Shown piece by piece: positions 1 to 7,219 of a stretch of DNA of 10,047 nucleotides. The stretch is taken from positions 1 through 10,047 of the forward strand of contig JANQTK010000069.1 in the NCBI GenBank assembly GCA_030731695.1. Direction: 5' to 3'. Below the pieces are notes generated by a model. The model was given only the letters and a program-made list of their open reading frames with translations. It made no database searches and was not told the origin of the DNA. The position numbers and the translations under genes were made by a program. The DNA is from Polaribacter sp. Its GTDB lineage: Bacteria; Bacteroidota; Bacteroidia; Flavobacteriales; Flavobacteriaceae. Position 1 is the stretch's first letter, and every line of letters begins with the position of its first letter.

Positions 1-14
1 TGAAACTAAAAACA

Positions 15-395
15 ATGAAAAAAATAATTAAAACAGACAAAGCTCCTGCTCCAATTGGACCCTATAATCAGGCAATTTTAAGCGGAAATACCTTATATAC
101 CTCTGGACAAATTGCCATCAATCCAGCTACTGGTGAATTGGTTTTAGACGATATTACTACTGAAACGAAGCAAGTTATGGAAAACATGAAAGCTGTTTTA
201 GAGGCTGCAGAAATGACTTTTGAAAATGTTGTAAAAACCTCAATTTTTATTTCGGATATGCATAATTTTGGAGCAATTAATGCTGTGTATGCAACCTATT
301 TTAATGAAGAAACTGCACCAGCAAGAGAAACAGTTGAAGTAGCAAATCTTCCAAAATTTGTGAATGTTGAAATCAGTATGATAGCTATAAAATAG
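15..395 (+). CDS. ridA: RidA family reactive intermediate/imine deaminase (YjgF/YER057c/UK114)
   Basis: RidA proteins are small cytosolic trimers that hydrolyse reactive enamine/imine intermediates, such as 2-aminoacrylate released by PLP-dependent dehydratases, to the keto acid and ammonia. The 126-residue protein has the family's full usual length. It shows the N-terminal PIGPYNQA segment with Tyr17, the SGQIAI strand at 30-35, and the C-terminal signature APARETVEV...LPK with Arg104, the arginine that holds the substrate carboxylate. It ends with VEISMIAI, where Glu119 matches the conserved acid of active family members. Thr106 stands where E. coli RidA has Cys107; this Cys/Thr variation is not expected to abolish activity. 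The ATG at 15 is preceded by A-rich sequence with A at -3, as usual in Flavobacteriia. Only 14 bases precede it, so promoter and upstream partner are unseen. It is convergent with gapA. Family assignment is firm; the physiological substrate is inferred. Confidence 0.95.
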   Translation: MKKIIKTDKAPAPIGPYNQAILSGNTLYTSGQIAINPATGELVLDDITTETKQVMENMKAVLEAAEMTFENVVKTSIFISDMHNFGAINAVYATYFNEETAPARETVEVANLPKFVNVEISMIAIK

Positions 396-413
396 TCTTT
401 AGGCTTTATTTAA

Positions 414-453
414 AACTAAAAAAACCTGATATTGCTATCAGGTTTTTTTAGTT
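414..453. terminator. Bidirectional intrinsic terminator between ridA and gapA
   Basis: Bases 414-431 (AACTAAAAAAACCTGATA) are the exact reverse complement of 436-453, giving a perfect 18-bp stem with a 4-nt TTGC loop. The stem has a G/C-containing core (CCTGATA) next to a seven-A run on one side and a seven-T run on the other. Either strand therefore reads as a hairpin followed by a U-tract. It lies 18 nt after the ridA stop and 14 nt after the gapA stop (minus strand), exactly where one shared terminator is expected for convergent genes. The sequence is seen directly; terminator function is inferred. Confidence 0.9.
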
Positions 454-467
454 ATACAGTTTTCTTA

Positions 468-1469
468 TTAAGAAACTGAAGCAGCATATTCAATTAAATC
501 AACGATTTTTGTTGAATATCCCATTTCGTTATCATACCAAGAAACTACTTTTACAAAGTTGTCATTTAAAGCAATTCCAGCTTCTGCATCAAAAATTGAT
601 GTTCTAGTATCTCCAACAAAATCTTGAGAAACCAACGCTTCTTCAGTGTATCCTAAGATTCCTTTCATTTCATTTTCTGAAGCATGTTTCATTGCTGCAC
701 AAATTTGTGCATATGTTGCAGGCTTTTCTAATCTTACTGTTAAATCAACTACAGATACATCCATTGTAGGAACTCTGAAAGACATTCCTGTCAATTTTCC
801 GTTCAACGCAGGAATTACTTTTCCTACAGCTTTTGCAGCTCCTGTTGAAGAAGGAATGATATTGTGCAATGCAGCTCTTCCACCTCTCCAATCTTTTGAT
901 GAAGGACCATCAACCGTTTTTTGAGTTGCTGTTGTAGCGTGAACAGTTGTCATTAACCCTTCTACGATTCCGAAATTGTCATGCAATACTTTTGAAATAG
1001 GTGCTAAACAGTTGGTTGTACAAGAAGCGTTTGAAAATATTTTGATATCAGAAGTCAATTCTGTGTGGTTTACACCCATTACAAACATTGGAGTATGGTC
1101 TTTTGACGGAGCAGATAAAACAACTCTTTTTGCACCAGCTTCGATATGTTTTAAAGCAGTTTCTTCTGTTAAGAAAAATCCTGTTGATTCGATTACATAA
1201 TCAGCACCAACTTCTCCCCATTTCAAGTTTGCAGGATCTCTTTCAGCAGTAATTCTGATTTCATTTCCGTTTACAACTAATTTTCCGTCTTTTACAGAAA
1301 CATCACCTTTGAATTCTCCGTGAACAGAATCGTATTTTAACATGTATGCTAAATAATCTACTTCAAGCAAATCATTGATAGCTACTACTTGTACATTTTT
1401 TCTCAATACTGACGATCTAAAAGCTAGTCTTCCTATTCTTCCAAATCCATTAATTCCTATTTTAATCAT
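468..1469 (-). CDS. gapA: Glyceraldehyde-3-phosphate dehydrogenase, type I (enteric GapA-like)
   Basis: This enzyme catalyses phosphorylating oxidation of glyceraldehyde 3-phosphate to 1,3-bisphosphoglycerate with NAD+ in cytosolic glycolysis, and the reverse in gluconeogenesis. The 333 residues match the family length. The Rossmann motif GFGRIGR is at 8-14, the INDLL segment with Asp33 marks NAD preference, and ASCTTN at 148-153 gives catalytic Cys150, with partner His177 in TTVHATT. The C-terminal SWYDNEMGYS motif is at 310-319. Long stretches, for example TVDGPS.KDWRGGR and NIIPSSTGAAKAVGKV, are nearly identical to E. coli GapA as I recall it, so this is the enteric/eukaryotic-like branch rather than the Bacillus GapB type. 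It follows pfkA by 16 nt on the same strand and is probably co-transcribed. The ATG start has A/T-rich upstream sequence and no Shine-Dalgarno. The gene ends at the shared hairpin terminator at 414-453. Confidence 0.98.
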   Translation of the reverse strand: MIKIGINGFGRIGRLAFRSSVLRKNVQVVAINDLLEVDYLAYMLKYDSVHGEFKGDVSVKDGKLVVNGNEIRITAERDPANLKWGEVGADYVIESTGFFLTEETALKHIEAGAKRVVLSAPSKDHTPMFVMGVNHTELTSDIKIFSNASCTTNCLAPISKVLHDNFGIVEGLMTTVHATTATQKTVDGPSSKDWRGGRAALHNIIPSSTGAAKAVGKVIPALNGKLTGMSFRVPTMDVSVVDLTVRLEKPATYAQICAAMKHASENEMKGILGYTEEALVSQDFVGDTRTSIFDAEAGIALNDNFVKVVSWYDNEMGYSTKIVDLIEYAASVS

Positions 1470-1485
1470 AATTTTAAATATTTAT

Positions 1486-2469
1486 TTATACAGACATAAT
1501 GTCTGAAACTCTTATTAATTCTTTATCTATTTTTGATTGTCCTTTGATTGCTTGCTCTAATGGTGTCAATGCAATTTGATCATTAAGCAATCCAACCATA
1601 TAGTTCGATTTTCCTTCTAACAAGGTTTCAACAGCTTTTACACCCATTCTACTTGCTAAAACTCTGTCAAAACACGAAGGACTTCCTCCTCTTTGTAAAT
1701 GTCCTAAAACTGAAACACGCACATCATATTCTGGCATGTGTTCTTCAACATAATCTTTTAGTTCAAACACATTTTTTCCTGATTTATCACCTTCAGCTAC
1801 AATGACAATACTTGATGCTTTTCCTGATTGTTTACTTCTATTTAAAGACTCTACCAAACGCTCTAAACCTAAATTTTCTTCAGGAATTAAAATTTCTTCA
1901 GCACCTGCTCCAACACCAGCATTCAATGCAATGTGTCCTGCATCTCTTCCCATTACTTCAATAAAAAATAATCGATCATGAGAACTTGCAGTATCTCTAA
2001 TTTTATCAATTGCATCAACAACTGTATTTAATGCCGTATCATAGCCTAAAGTATGTGAAGTTCCTGCAATATCATTGTCTATTGTCCCTGGAATTCCAAT
2101 TACTGGGAAGTTAAATTCTTTATTGAAAATAATGGCACCTGTAAAAGTTCCATCCCCTCCAATGGTGATAAGCGCATCAATATTTGCCGCTATCAAATTA
2201 TTATAGGCTTTTTGTCTTCCTTCTTTGGTCATAAATTCTTTTGACCTTGCAGATTTCAAAAATGTTCCTCCTTTATTGATGATTCCTTTTACACTTCGTG
2301 CATTCAATTCGATAAAATCACCAGAAATCATTCCTTGATATCCATGATAAATACCTACACATTCTATTTCGTGATATGAACAAGTTCTTACTACAGCTCT
2401 TATAGCGGCGTTCATTCCTGGGGAATCTCCTCCAGATGTCATGACACCAATTCGTTTTATTTTTTCCAT
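1486..2469 (-). CDS. pfkA: ATP-dependent 6-phosphofructokinase
   Basis: This enzyme phosphorylates fructose 6-phosphate to fructose 1,6-bisphosphate, the committed step of glycolysis, in the cytosol. The 327 residues fit the bacterial short-form tetrameric enzyme. Visible motifs are the N-terminal nucleotide-binding TSGGDSPGMNAAIR (11-24), GGDGT (104-108), the catalytic PGTIDND (127-133) with Asp131 equivalent to E. coli Asp127, EVMGRDAGH (171-179), the GAEEILIPE segment (189-197), and LGHLQRGGSPS..DR (255-269). Gly107 and Gly128 occupy the positions that are Asp and Lys in pyrophosphate-dependent enzymes, so ATP use is predicted. This is worth stating because many Bacteroidota also carry PPi-type enzymes. 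The ATG start places the conserved N-terminus a few residues in. It is the first gene of a probable pfkA-gapA unit; a promoter-like sequence lies just upstream (2482-2509). Its last codons contain a perfect palindrome (1491-1505). Confidence 0.98.
   Translation of the reverse strand: MEKIKRIGVMTSGGDSPGMNAAIRAVVRTCSYHEIECVGIYHGYQGMISGDFIELNARSVKGIINKGGTFLKSARSKEFMTKEGRQKAYNNLIAANIDALITIGGDGTFTGAIIFNKEFNFPVIGIPGTIDNDIAGTSHTLGYDTALNTVVDAIDKIRDTASSHDRLFFIEVMGRDAGHIALNAGVGAGAEEILIPEENLGLERLVESLNRSKQSGKASSIVIVAEGDKSGKNVFELKDYVEEHMPEYDVRVSVLGHLQRGGSPSCFDRVLASRMGVKAVETLLEGKSNYMVGLLNDQIALTPLEQAIKGQSKIDKELIRVSDIMSV
1491..1505. repeat. Perfect 15-bp palindrome at the pfkA-gapA junction
   Basis: CAGACATAATGTCTG has 7-bp arms around one central base. 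It sits in the last pfkA codons and ends 22 bases before the gapA start codon on the minus strand. As RNA it could form a 6-bp stem with a 3-nt loop, but no U-tract follows, so a full terminator is unlikely. An operator, an RNA-processing site or chance are all possible. The symmetry is direct; any function is unknown. Confidence 0.45.
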
Positions 2470-2481
2470 AATATAATAGCG

Positions 2482-2509
2482 TAAAATTACGGCTTTTTAA
2501 TGACTTCAA
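2482..2509 (-). promoter_or_regulatory. Candidate pfkA promoter (Bacteroidota type)
   Basis: Read on the minus strand, TTG (2509-2507) is followed after 17 nt by TAATTTTA (2489-2482). This resembles the Bacteroidota -33/-7 pair (TTG, then TAnnTTTG) with one mismatch in the last base. Transcription would start only about 5-8 nt before the pfkA ATG at 2469, giving a very short leader. It is plausible as the driver of pfkA-gapA, but an upstream alternative in the 149-bp spacer cannot be excluded. Confidence 0.4.
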
Positions 2510-2546
2510 CTAAAAAAACTACGAAAACGTTATAGAGCAAAACCCC

Positions 2547-2577
2547 TTTGTTTACAAGAAAAAATCATTTAGTTTCG
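2547..2577 (+). promoter_or_regulatory. Promoter-like element directed toward the tamB 3' end
   Basis: TTTG (2547-2550), a 19-nt spacer and TAGTTTCG (2570-2577) match the Bacteroidota promoter layout, with one mismatch to TAnnTTTG. It points along the plus strand, where the next thing is the antisense strand of tamB; I see no plus-strand gene after it. It could make an antisense RNA to the tamB 3' end, be a relic of a lost gene, or be a chance match in AT-rich sequence. The rest of the 2470-2618 spacer shows no clear terminator for tamB. Confidence 0.3.
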
Positions 2578-2618
2578 CCAAAAATTTTACATTTAATTGA
2601 TTGACTTTAATTCATTTA

Positions 2619-5600
2619 TTAATCTCCTGAAATATTGTTTTTTACTTCTTCTTTTTTACCAGTTTCAACCTTTTTTTCTTCTTTTTTAAACTTTATTTTT
2701 CGTCTAATTTTTGTTAATAATTCTGAAAAATTATTAAAGTTTACCTGATATGTCAAACCAATTCCTTGGGTATATCCTATTTCTTCTGTAGAATATTGAA
2801 TTTCATTTTGTCTGTTGAAAATTACACCTCTAAAATTTCCTTCTTTATTCAATAAAAACTCCACTTTTACTTCGCCAATTACACTTGATTGTGTTTGCGA
2901 ACCTACAGGAACTCCCAATTCACCATTGATAATTACCCTATCACTTAATTGTGTGCTGAAAGAAACATCAACTTGATCATCTATTATCAAATTATTGATA
3001 TTATTAGCTCCTTGCTGATAATCAATTCCTAATTGAAATTTACTATCCGGACTATTTATCAAACTAGAAAAAGCGGCTGCAATAGCACTTGAAGCTGTTC
3101 CTGTGATGCTATTATTGATATCGAACGAAACACGATCTGGGTTTCTAAACGTTCCAAAAGCCAACAAGGAAATGAATTGTGTTGTTTTTTCATTGATATT
3201 ATTATCATTCAAAATAAATTCTAACTCATTTGCAATGGTTGGATCAACATTCGTTAGTTTGATGTCTAATTCTTGTTTTGAGCTAAATAATCCTCCTGAA
3301 ATTCGGGTTACCAAATCAATATTTTCTTTTCTGGTAGAATTGTAATTTTCTAATAAAACTCCGGGATTTGCTTTTGCTTTATATATGGCAGTTACATCTA
3401 AATTAGCTTCATATGGATTTCCATTCCAAGAAACTGTTCCTCCTTTTTGAATGATAAAAGGCTTGTTTATGATTCCTCCATACTTAAAATCATACACTCC
3501 ACTATCAATTGTAAAATCGCCAAACATATTGAACATGCCTCTTGTATTGATGCGAATCTGCAAATCTCCTGAACCTCTTCCTGTTAATTTACTTCCATAG
3601 ACTTCATCAATAACAACTTGTGCTTCTGCGTCTTTAGTTACTTCAATATCAATATCTAAAGAAAGTCCTTTGATGGCATCTTCTGCTACTTCTCTTTGTC
3701 TATCTTCTATTTTTAAAGCGTCTGATTTAAAGTGAATTAGCCCAAAACTATTAACAGTTTCTATATCTTTTAACGGAACAACAAAAACAGTTTTTGGGTT
3801 TGTTTTGGCATTCACTTCAATGGATAATTGATCTGTAAGACCCGAAATTGTTGCTGTTCCATCCATAAAAGCAGTTCCATAAAAAAGGGCTTCTTCTGTA
3901 TTTTCTGTATCTAAAACCAATAAGTTTTTTGTGTCAATTTTTAAATCTAAAAACCATTGTTCAAAATTTCTGTGAGAAATATTGCCACTTAAAATTCCAC
4001 GTGTTTTATGCTTGGTGTCGAAAATTTTTAAATCTTCTAAAATGAATGATTGTTCTAATAAAGAAATAGTTGATTCACCTTCAAAATCGTAATCAACATT
4101 TAAATAAGGAAATCTTAAACCTGCATTTCTAAGCGATAAAAAACCTTCCATTTCAGGATTTCCAAGAAAACCAATTAAGGTGAAATTTCCTGAAACACTG
4201 CCTCTTAAAGAAGAAATTACATCTTGACCTAAGGGACTAAATGCATCTAAAGAATAATCTTCCATAAAAATTTCTAAATCAATCAGTGGTTTTTTATCAG
4301 AAAAATCGAGACTTCCAATTGCTGCAATACTTCGTGCTTTTTCGTTGTTGATAGACATATCAACACTATATTTTTGAAAAGAATTATCACCTTTAATGTT
4401 GATTGCTAAATCTCCTTGTTTGAATTTATTAATTTCAAAATCTTTGATAACTAGGATGGCTTCAGGATTATAAACATTGTCTTTTTTGATGAAATCAAGA
4501 TGACCTGTTACTTTTCCTTTGACAGACAAACTATCTATTTTTGGGAGAAAACTATCTAAATCTACTTTATTGAAATCTGCTAATAAATATATTTCCTCTG
4601 AACCTTTTAAATTTCCTGTAAATTCAATTTTTTGTTCTCCTGAAACAATTCTAAATTGACTGAATGAAAATTCGTCCTTTTTTAAATCGAAAGTAATTTT
4701 ATCGGTATTTGTTTCATCTGGTTTAATTTTCCAAGCCTTGTTTTTAAATACAAAAGTAGATTCTTCAAAACCAAGAACAGATTTTTTTTCTTGGTTAATT
4801 GTATAGAAAAAATCCAGGTTAAAATCTTCTTTGTTATTGGCTCCTCCTTTAAATTCTGATTTAAAAAACAACGTGTCATTTTCTGTTCTGTTCAATAAGT
4901 TTAACTTTGAAACATTGTAGTATTTTGTGTTAACTTCGGATGCAGTTAAATGGGAATTATATAACGGATTTTGATTGTCTGTCCGCAATAAAACATCTTT
5001 CAACTCATTGCCATATGCATCAATTTTGGGAGATGAAATGGTGAGTTTTAGTTGATTTTTATTGGATTGGATTTTACCTTTTATTTTGGTATTATTATCA
5101 ATAGAAACTTCTGGAAAAAAAACAGTAACTATTTGATTATAAATCGTAAAATTAAAGTCAAGATACTGATTTGGAGCTACTTTATAAGGTTCGTAATTGT
5201 TATAAATACTTCCCAATGCATTTTGAGAAACTTGCACAATTTCGTCAAATGAAAATTTTCCAGTTAAATATCCATCAGCAATATCAACCGAATTTACTTC
5301 AATAGTTTTGATAGAATCTTTAATAGAAGAGGTGAATTTAAATTCTTTAAAACTAAATTCTTGCTTTTCGTTGGTATAAAATATATTTTTAAATGTAGCA
5401 TTTCCAACAATATCATCAAATGTATTTCCTTCGACATCAATTTCAACAGTTCCTTTTAATTTTGATATTGAATCTCTTAAAAAAAGATTGGTATTTTTCA
5501 AATTCAAATATCCAATTTCGGATGTAAAATCAAACCTATTCACTTTTGTTGATAAATCAGCCAAACCATTAAATTTCATTTTAAAATTCTCATCATCGAT

Positions 5601-7049
5601 TGTTAAAATACCATTGAACTTATTGTTTTGGTATTGACCGTTTGCGGTTATGTTTTTATAATTATAGTCTTTATAAACAAACTGAGAAATTGCACCATTG
5701 AACTTTGTATTGATATTGTCTAAACGAAATCCACTTCCTTTTACAGTTCCATTTAAAGAAACTTTCCCAAAAGTTGAGTCATTGAACAAAACGCCAATTC
5801 TAAAACTTTCCAGAGAAACTTCTCCGCTGTAAGTAGCAAAATCTATGTTATCAACATTGCCAATTTCTAAATCCGCAATTGCTTTTCCAATACTAGAATT
5901 CAGAGTTACATCTGCAATTACTTGAGTTGGAGTCGCAAAAACATCCCCTTGAATATTAAATTGCCCTAATTTATCAAAAGATGAAGGCAGGGTTTTTCCT
6001 AACAAATTTGGCAAAATGCTTTTCAATTCTTTTTGAGTTGCAATCAAATTTTTAAAATCTCCCTGAAAAACAAATCCATTTTCGCTATTCACGGCATTTA
6101 CAAAGCTCAAATCTCCTTCAATTTTGATTCCACCTTGTGTAGTTAATTTGAATTTTTCTAGACCAAAATTATTCAATGTTCCATTTAAATCTCCCTGAAA
6201 ATCAAGATTGTGTTGTCCTGATAATTCTTCATAAAACTTTTTTAAATCCTTAATAGCCAAACTACTTTCAGAAAACTTTGCTTTGATATTTACTTTATTG
6301 TTAAAATCTACCAAGTCTTCGCGCTTATAACTAAATTTAATATCACCAAAAATTGATGAAAATTCGGTTTGTAAAGTGGTTTTTTTGAAATTCATTCCTG
6401 TCAATGAATACGTAAAATCCGTTGATAAATTTGTTACTTGCAAATTATAGGAATCATTGAAATACAAACCTCTAATTTTTGAGGAAAAATCAGGACCAAC
6501 AATCGAAAAATCTTGCAAATTTCCTCCTGCATTAAATATTTGGTAAGAAATAGGATTTATTTTATTATCATCAACTAATTTAAAATTTAATTTATTGATA
6601 TAAATGTTAGATGATTTTAAAATAAATGGTGGCGTTAGAGAATCTCTGGGTTTTCCGTCATCAAAAAGCTCAATAAAAATGCTTAAATTATCATTGGTTT
6701 CGCCTTTGTAAGTTTTCAAATGAAAATCAACTCCATCCAAAGAAATGCTTTTTAAATTGACTTGATTGTCTAAAATTCGCTTAAAATTAATTACCGAAGT
6801 TCTTAATTTTGAGACAAAAATCAAAGTATCTTGATGATGATCCTTAATTTTTACTCCTTTTAAATTGACATTTCCTATAAATGAAAAATCAACTTTTTCA
6901 ATTACGATATTGGTTCCAAAATCTTCATTAATTTTTTCAGTAAAATAGGCTCCAATTTTTGTTTGAACAAAAGGAATAGAAAAAATGATGCTCAAAAAGA
7001 GCAAAAAGAGGACAAAATACCCCAACCATTTTCCTATTTTTTTAAACAA
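2619..7049 (-). CDS. tamB: TamB/AsmA-like translocation and assembly module protein (DUF490 C-terminus)
   Basis: TamB-type proteins are inner-membrane-anchored, periplasm-spanning beta-rich proteins. They act in outer-membrane biogenesis, with TamA-like BamA-family partners in protein assembly and in phospholipid transport between membranes. The 1476-residue protein is longer than E. coli TamB (about 1260), as is common in Bacteroidota. A lysine-rich start and one hydrophobic segment (about 9-27) form the anchor. An AsmA-like region follows (FGTNIVIEKVDFSFIGNVNL, 44-63), then a long stretch of repeating amphipathic beta strands. The TamB C-terminal domain covers roughly 1070-1440, including the INKPFIIQKGGTVSWNGNPY-like strand, LLAFGTF and the final FRGVIFNRQNEIQY. 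The protein ends in a Lys/Glu-rich tail. The start is odd: the frame opens with TTG, the next in-frame Met is about 200 residues in, and an out-of-frame ATG ORF lies just upstream (7054-7080). It is divergent from tsaD. No TamA/TamL partner is in the window. Confidence 0.93.
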   Translation of the reverse strand: MFKKIGKWLGYFVLFLLFLSIIFSIPFVQTKIGAYFTEKINEDFGTNIVIEKVDFSFIGNVNLKGVKIKDHHQDTLIFVSKLRTSVINFKRILDNQVNLKSISLDGVDFHLKTYKGETNDNLSIFIELFDDGKPRDSLTPPFILKSSNIYINKLNFKLVDDNKINPISYQIFNAGGNLQDFSIVGPDFSSKIRGLYFNDSYNLQVTNLSTDFTYSLTGMNFKKTTLQTEFSSIFGDIKFSYKREDLVDFNNKVNIKAKFSESSLAIKDLKKFYEELSGQHNLDFQGDLNGTLNNFGLEKFKLTTQGGIKIEGDLSFVNAVNSENGFVFQGDFKNLIATQKELKSILPNLLGKTLPSSFDKLGQFNIQGDVFATPTQVIADVTLNSSIGKAIADLEIGNVDNIDFATYSGEVSLESFRIGVLFNDSTFGKVSLNGTVKGSGFRLDNINTKFNGAISQFVYKDYNYKNITANGQYQNNKFNGILTIDDENFKMKFNGLADLSTKVNRFDFTSEIGYLNLKNTNLFLRDSISKLKGTVEIDVEGNTFDDIVGNATFKNIFYTNEKQEFSFKEFKFTSSIKDSIKTIEVNSVDIADGYLTGKFSFDEIVQVSQNALGSIYNNYEPYKVAPNQYLDFNFTIYNQIVTVFFPEVSIDNNTKIKGKIQSNKNQLKLTISSPKIDAYGNELKDVLLRTDNQNPLYNSHLTASEVNTKYYNVSKLNLLNRTENDTLFFKSEFKGGANNKEDFNLDFFYTINQEKKSVLGFEESTFVFKNKAWKIKPDETNTDKITFDLKKDEFSFSQFRIVSGEQKIEFTGNLKGSEEIYLLADFNKVDLDSFLPKIDSLSVKGKVTGHLDFIKKDNVYNPEAILVIKDFEINKFKQGDLAINIKGDNSFQKYSVDMSINNEKARSIAAIGSLDFSDKKPLIDLEIFMEDYSLDAFSPLGQDVISSLRGSVSGNFTLIGFLGNPEMEGFLSLRNAGLRFPYLNVDYDFEGESTISLLEQSFILEDLKIFDTKHKTRGILSGNISHRNFEQWFLDLKIDTKNLLVLDTENTEEALFYGTAFMDGTATISGLTDQLSIEVNAKTNPKTVFVVPLKDIETVNSFGLIHFKSDALKIEDRQREVAEDAIKGLSLDIDIEVTKDAEAQVVIDEVYGSKLTGRGSGDLQIRINTRGMFNMFGDFTIDSGVYDFKYGGIINKPFIIQKGGTVSWNGNPYEANLDVTAIYKAKANPGVLLENYNSTRKENIDLVTRISGGLFSSKQELDIKLTNVDPTIANELEFILNDNNINEKTTQFISLLAFGTFRNPDRVSFDINNSITGTASSAIAAAFSSLINSPDSKFQLGIDYQQGANNINNLIIDDQVDVSFSTQLSDRVIINGELGVPVGSQTQSSVIGEVKVEFLLNKEGNFRGVIFNRQNEIQYSTEEIGYTQGIGLTYQVNFNNFSELLTKIRRKIKFKKEEKKVETGKKEEVKNNISGD

Positions 7050-7053
7050 TTTT

Positions 7054-7080
7054 TTAATTTTTAAGAGATTTAGTCTTCAT
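7054..7080 (-). other. Eight-codon uORF or frameshifted native start of tamB
   Basis: An ATG at 7080-7078 opens MKTKSLKN and stops at TAA (7056-7054), four bases before the TTG used to start the tamB frame. It is offset by one base from tamB. Removing a single base in the A-run before the stop would join it to tamB as MKTKSLKIKKLFKKIGKW, a natural-looking basic N-terminus ahead of the membrane anchor. It is therefore either a short leader ORF, the true start separated by a one-base indel (mutation or sequence error), or a slippage site. Confidence 0.5.
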
Positions 7081-7131
7081 AACAACAACTTGAATTTATC
7101 AAAAATATTGCCACTTTCAACAAAGTACGTA

Positions 7132-7139
7132 CAAATGTA
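7132..7139 (-). promoter_or_regulatory. Candidate tamB promoter, -7 element
   Basis: On the minus strand 7139-7132 reads TACATTTG, an exact match to the Bacteroidota -7 consensus TAnnTTTG. No good TTG is present about 19 nt upstream, so the -33 element is weak or absent. Initiation near 7125 would give a leader of about 75 nt that includes the short ORF at 7054-7080. An 8-bp palindrome GTACGTAC (7125-7132) overlaps the expected start site. Confidence 0.45.
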
Positions 7140-7192
7140 GCAAACAATAAAATTCTATAATTAAAAATTACATGCTTCCTTAAAATTATACT

Positions 7193-7200
7193 TAATTTTG
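7193..7200 (+). promoter_or_regulatory. Candidate tsaD promoter, -7 element
   Basis: TAATTTTG at 7193-7200 exactly fits TAnnTTTG and lies 19 nt before the tsaD ATG, giving a short leader of roughly 12-15 nt. There is no convincing TTG at the -33 position. With the opposite-facing element at 7132-7139 it makes the 170-bp spacer a divergent promoter region; nothing else is recognisable in that spacer. Confidence 0.45.
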
Positions 7201-7219
7201 TGTCAAATTTTTAAGAAAT

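Noticed and set aside
1..3. TGA at the very start of the window as the stop of an upstream gene
   Set aside because: Three bases cannot support a gene call; the upstream sequence is not available.
646..1200. Open frames on the plus strand opposite gapA (646-924 and 976-1200)
   Set aside because: They lie wholly antisense to a highly conserved gapA, have no recognisable motifs, and reflect codon bias of the real gene.
2985..3215. Recurring ATTATTGATA-like words in the 3' part of tamB
   Set aside because: They encode repeated Ile/Asn-rich beta-strand segments, with irregular spacing and no unit structure, so not a CRISPR or true repeat array.
3103..5252. Short frames on both strands inside tamB (for example 3103-3345 +, 4682-4879 -, 5052-5252 +)
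   Set aside because: Low-complexity shadows of the long tamB frame, with no conserved motif and no start context of their own.
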